Positions 58,901-64,000 of a DNA stretch of 64,000 bases are shown here, one piece after another. The notes under the pieces were generated by a model. It had not been told where the DNA came from. It searched no databases and saw nothing but the letters and a program-made list of their open reading frames with translations. The stretch covers positions 15,810,192 through 15,874,191 of the forward strand of contig OY848917.1 in the NCBI GenBank assembly GCA_963693285.1, written 5' to 3'. The stretch's first letter is position 1. The number at the start of each line of letters is the position of its first letter. The stretch is from Xestospongia muta. Its lineage: Eukaryota; Porifera; Demospongiae; Haplosclerida; Petrosiidae. Made by a program: the position numbers and the translations under genes.

Positions 58901-61900
58901 AATAGTTGGTAAGTGTGATATAATGTAGTATGAATTCTAAATCTTTTGAATTGAATGTTGTTATTTTATTTACCCTATTGTTTGTATTAACAATAATGGT
59001 TTTAATGCCTTGCATGGGAAGGTTGTCAGGGTGTACTATAATTTATCTCTCAGTAATAAGACTTGAAACTTCTAGCTAGGTTTTCCTTTTTGGGTATATT
59101 TTGAGCATTTTATAGCTATAGCCCTGTATGAATTTTGAGCATACTGAATGGATTTTGTTTACAGTATTGCCTTTTATTAGCTCATTAAATGTTGGTGTTA
59201 TTACTTGTCATCTAACAGTGTCCTTTACAATATAATAGGATGTAATTTTGATATAATGTAGTATGAATTCTAAATATATTTAATGTGTTGTTGTGATTTT
59301 GTTTACTTTATTGTTTTGTTTTTCACATTTATGTTGGTGTGATTACTTGTCATCTGAATGTGTTGATTAAAATATAATAGGAGGTAAGTGTGATATAATG
59401 TAGTATGAATTTTAAGTATTTAAATTGAATGTTGTTATTTTATTTACCCTATTGTTTGTATTAACAATAAAGGTTTTAATGCCTTGCATGGTAAGGTTGT
59501 CAGGCTGTACTATAATTTATCTCTCAGTAAGAAGACTCGAAGCTTCTAGCTAGGTTTTCCTTTTTAGTTATATTTTGAGCATTTTATAGCTATAGCCTAG
59601 TATGAATTTTGAGCATACTGAATGGATTTTGTTTACAGTATTGCTTTTTGTTAGCTCATTAAATGTTGGTGTTATTTCTTGTCATCTAACAGTGTCCTTT
59701 ACAATATAATAGGATGTAATTTTGATATAATGTAGTATGAATTCTAAATATATTTAATGTGTTGTTGTGATTTTGTTTACTTTATTGTTTTGTTTTTCAC
59801 ATTTATGTTGGTGTGATTACTTGTCATCTGAATGTGTTGTTTAAAATATAATAGTTGGTAAGTGTGATATAATGTAGTATGAATTCTAAATCTTTTGAAT
59901 TGAATGTTGTTATTTTATTTACCCTATCGTTTGTATTAATAATAAAGGTTTTAATGCCTTGCATGGGAAGGTTGTCAGGCTGTACTATAATTTATCTCTC
60001 AGTAATAAGACTTGAAACTTCTAGCTAGGTTTTCCTTTTTGGGTATATTTTGAGCATTTTATAGCTATAGCCTAGTATGAATTTTGAGCATACTGAATGG
60101 ATTTTGTTTACAGTATTGCCTTTTATTAGCTCATTAAATGTTGGTGTTATTACTTGTCATCTAACAGTGTCCTTTACAATATAATAGGATGTAATTTTGA
60201 TATAATGTAGTATGAATTCTAAATATATTTAATGTGTTGTTGTTATTTTGTTTACTTTATTGTTTTGTTTTTCACATTTATGTTGGTGTGATTACTTGTC
60301 ATCTGAATGTGTTCCTTAAAATATAATAGCGGGTAAGTGTGATATAATGTGTATGAATTCTAAGTCTTTTGAATTGAATGCTCTTATTTTATTTACTCTA
60401 TTGTTTGTATTAATGTTAATGGTTTTAATGCCTTGCATGGGAAGGTTGTCAGGCTGTACTAAAATTTATCTTTCAGTAATAAGACTTGAAACTTCTAGCT
60501 GCGTTCTCCTTTTTAGGTATATTTTGAGCATTTTATAGCTATAGCCTAGTATGAATTTTGAGCATACTGAATGGATTTTGTTTACAGTATTGCTTTTTGT
60601 TAGCTTATTAAATGTTGGTGTTATTACTTGTCATCTAACAGTGTCCTTTACAATATAATAGGATGTAATTTTGATACAATGTAGTATGAATTCTTAGTGT
60701 ATTGAATGTGTTGTTGTGATTTTGTTTACTTTTTTGTTTCGTTTTTCACATTTATGTTGGTGTGATTACTTGTCATCGGAATGTGTTGTTTAAAATATAA
60801 TAGTTGGTAAGTGTGATATAATGTAGTATGAATTCTAAATCTTTTGAATTGAATGTTGTTATTTTATTTACCCTATTGTTTGTATTAACAATAATGGTTT
60901 TAATGCTATTCATGGGAAGGTTGTCAGGCTGTACTATAATTTATCTCTCAGTAATAAGACTTGAAGCTTCTAGCTAGGTTTTCCTTTTTAGGTATATTTT
61001 GAGCATTTTATAGCTATAGCCTAGTATGAATTTTGAGCATACTGAATGGATTTTGTTTACAGTATTGCTTTTTGTTAGCTCATTAAATGTTGGTGTTATT
61101 ACTTGTCATCTAACAGTGTCCTTTACAATATAATAGGATGTAATTTTGATACAATGTAGTATGAATTCTAAATATATTTAATGTGTTGTTGTGATTTTGT
61201 TTACTTTATTGTTTTGTTTTTCACATTTATGTTGGTGTGATTACTTGTCATCTGAATGTCTTGATTAAAATATAATAGCGGGTAAGTGTGATATAATGTA
61301 GTATGAATTTTAAGTATTTGAATTGAATGTTGTTATTTTATTTACCCTATTGTTTGTATTAATGTTAATGGTTTTAATGCCTTGCATGGGAAGGTGTCAG
61401 GCTGTACTAAAATTTATCTCTCAATAATAAGACTTGAAAGTTCTAGTTAGGTTCTCCTTTTTAGGTATATTTTGAGCATTTTATAGCTATAGCCTAGTAT
61501 GAATTTTGAGCATACTGAATGGATTTTGTTTTCAGTATTGCTTTTTGTTAGCTCATTAAATGTTGCTGTTAATACTTGTCATCTAACTGTGTCCTTTACA
61601 ATATAATAGGATGTAATTTTGATATAATGTAGTATGAATTCTAAATATATTTAAGGTGTTGTTGTGATTTTGTTAACTTTATTGTTTTATTTTTCACATT
61701 TATGTTGGTGTGATTACTTGTCATCTGAATGTGTTGTTTAAAATATAATAGGAGGTAAGTGTGATATAATGTAGTATGAATTCTAAATCTTTTGAATTGA
61801 ATGTTGTTATTTTATTTACCCTATTGTTTGTATTAACAATAATGGTTCTAATGCCTTTCATGGGAAGGTTGTCAGGCTGTACTATAATTTATCTCTCAGT

Positions 61901-64000
61901 AATAAGACTTGAAGCTTCTAGCTAGGTTTTCCTTTTAGGTATATTTTGAGCATTTTATAGCTATAGCCTAGTATGAATTTTGAGCATACTGAATGGATTT
62001 TGTTTACACTATTGCTTTTTGTTAGCTCATTAAATGTTGGTGTTATTACTTGTCATCTAACAGTGTCCTTTACAATATAATAGGATGTAATTTTGATACA
62101 ATGTAGTATGAATTCTACGTATATTGAATATTTTGTTGTGATTTTGTTTACTTTATTGTTTTGTTTTTTCACATTTATGTTGGTGTGATTACTTGTCATC
62201 TGAATGTGTTGATTAAAATATAATAGTTGGTAAGTGTGATATAATGTAGTATGAATTTTAAGTATTTGAATTGAATGTTGTTATTTTATTTACCCTATTG
62301 TTTGTATTAACAATATTGGTTTTAATGCCTTGCATGGGAAGGTTGTCAGGCTGTACTATAATTTATCTCTCAGTAATAAGCCTTGAAACTTCTAGCTAGG
62401 TTCTCCTTTTTAGGTATATTTTGAGCATTTTATAGCTATAGCCTAGTATGAATTTTGAGCATACTGAATAGATTTTGTTTACAGTATTGCTTTTTGTTAG
62501 CTCATTAAATGTTGGTGTTAATACTTGTCATCTAACAGTGTCCTTTACAATATAATAGGATGTAATTTTGATGCAATGTAGTATGAATTATTAGTATATT
62601 GAATGTGTTGTTGTGATTTTGTTTACTTTATTGTTTTGTTTTTCACATTTATGTTGGTGTGATTACTTGTCATCTGAATGTGTTGTTTAAAATATAATAG
62701 CGGGTAAGTGTGATATAATGTAGTATGAATTCTAAATCTTTTGAATTGAATGTTGTTATTTTATTTACCCTATCGTTTGTATTAACAATAATGGTTTTAA
62801 TGCCTTGCATGGGAAAGTTGTCAGGCTGTACTATAATTTATCTCTCAGTAATAAGACTTGAAACTTCTAGCTAGTTTTTCCTTTTTAGGTATATTTTGAG
62901 CAATTTATAGCTATAGCCTAGTATGAATTTCGAGCATACTGAATGGATTTTGTTTACAGTATTGCTTTTTGTTAGCTCATTAAATGTTGGTGTTATTACT
63001 TGTCATCTAACAGTGTCCTTTACAATATAATAGGATGTGTAATTTTGATATAATGTAGTATGAATTCTAAATATATTTAATGTGTTGTTGTGATTTTGTT
63101 TACTTTATTGTTTTGTTTTTCACATTTATGTTGCTGTGATTACTTGTCATCTTAATGTGTTGTTTAAAATATAATAGGAGGTAAGTGTGATATAATGTGG
63201 TATGAATTCTAAATCTTTTGAATTGAATGTTGTTATTTTATTTACCCTATTGTTTGTGTTAACATTAATGGTTTTAATGCCTTGCATGGGAAGGTTGTCA
63301 GGTTGTACTAAAATTTATCTCTCAGTAATAAGACTTGAAACTTTTAGCTACATTCTCCTTTTTAGGTATATTTTGAGCATTTTATAGCTATAGCCTAGTA
63401 TGAATTTTGAGCATACTGAATGGATTTTGTTTACAGTATTGCTTTTTGTTAGCTCATTAAATGTTGCTGTTAATACTTGTCATCTAACTGTGTCCTTTAA
63501 AATATAATAGGATGTAATTTTGATACAATGTAATATGAATTCTACGTATATTGAATGTGTTGTTGTGATTTTGTTTACTTTATTGTTTTGTTTTTCACAT
63601 TTATGTTGGTGTGATTACTTGTCATCTGAATGTGTTGTTTAAAATATAATAGTTGGTAAGTGTGATATAATGTGGTATGAATTCTAAATCTTTTGAATTG
63701 AATGTTGTTATTTTATTTACCCTATTGTTTGTATTAACAATAATGGTTTTAATGCCTTGCATGGGAAGGTTGTTAGGCTGTACTATAATTTATTTCTCAG
63801 TAATAAGACTTGAATCTTCTAGCTAGGTTTTCCTTTTTGGGTATATTTTGAGCATTTTATAGCTATAGCCTAGTATGAATTTTGAGCATACTGAATGGAT
63901 TTTGTTTACAGTATTGCTTTTTGTTAGCTCATTAAATGTTGGTGTTATTACTTGTCATCTAATAGTGTCCTTTACAATATAATAGGATGTAATTTTGATA
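46990..64000 (+). repeat. ~478-bp satellite array, about 35 units, trimeric
   Basis: Units of about 475-480 bp follow one another to the window end. The marker GCATGGGAAGGTTGTCAGGC occurs near 47306, 48084, 48562, 49039 and so on. The first unit is degenerate and one near 47740 is shortened to about 300 bp (TTTCATTTA joined to CTGAATGG). Each unit contains three diverged monomers, each with a GTTTAC/TTTACC-TATTG-TTT block and ending in TAGTATGAATT: spacings are about 197, 135 and 146 bp. Reading frames of up to 63 codons in single units (e.g. 60347-60538) are not conserved between units, so no gene is called. The array is T-rich on this strand. Confidence 0.9.

Noticed and set aside
60347..60538. 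Short hydrophobic reading frame in a satellite unit (also at 63202-63387)
   Set aside because: It is open in only a few units and closed by single substitutions in most others, so it is a chance frame within the repeat.

Overview
The window looks like animal nuclear DNA, most likely from a demosponge (an Amphimedon-like genome is my best guess). The reasons are AT-rich sequence, very short GT-AG introns (often 47-60 bp), SRCR-rich adhesion receptors, a death-domain family and ankyrin genes built from one-repeat exons, and heavy loads of MITEs and satellites. No prokaryotic operons, rRNA or tRNA genes, or CRISPR arrays were seen. The species call is inference; the gene-structure evidence is direct reading.

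Layout. 1-3.4 kb: a decayed POT/SLC15-like transporter followed by an intact intronless paralogue (561 codons). 4.6-5.3 kb (minus): a three-exon gene for a small single-pass membrane protein with a tyrosine-rich tail. 5.6-8.8 kb: relics of a hAT transposase and of a MULE-like transposase. 9.6-17.4 kb (minus): a decayed SRCR array, then a 29-exon adhesion GPCR (SRCR domains, hormone-receptor domain, GAIN/GPS, seven helices, tail) whose 5' end is cut off at a duplicated block. 17.4-23.1 kb: two diverged copies of a non-coding block, minisatellites and a hAT element sitting in one copy. 23.3-28 kb and 38.8-43.2 kb: two copies of a segmental duplication carrying broken pieces of one death-domain/coiled-coil gene family and parts of a foldback element. 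27.2-32.0 kb: a large foldback element with a 23-unit array of a 153-bp repeat. 32.5-38.5 kb: a multi-exon, probably transposon-derived gene coding for a transposase-like tail, a ubiquitin-specific protease (USP) domain and a Ulp1-like domain. 43.5-46.8 kb: the first exons of an ankyrin-repeat gene. 47-64 kb: a satellite of about 478-bp units, each made of three diverged monomers, lying in or after that gene and running off the window.

Functionally the intact or near-intact genes are membrane transport (POT), signalling (tail-Tyr protein, adhesion GPCR) and scaffold or innate-type proteins (ankyrin). Most of the rest is transposon-driven: internal duplications give natural empty-site comparisons for two insertions, and a foldback loop is inverted between copies. 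Splice models were made by eye from reading-frame continuity and splice consensus only. Junctions that do not fit are stated.
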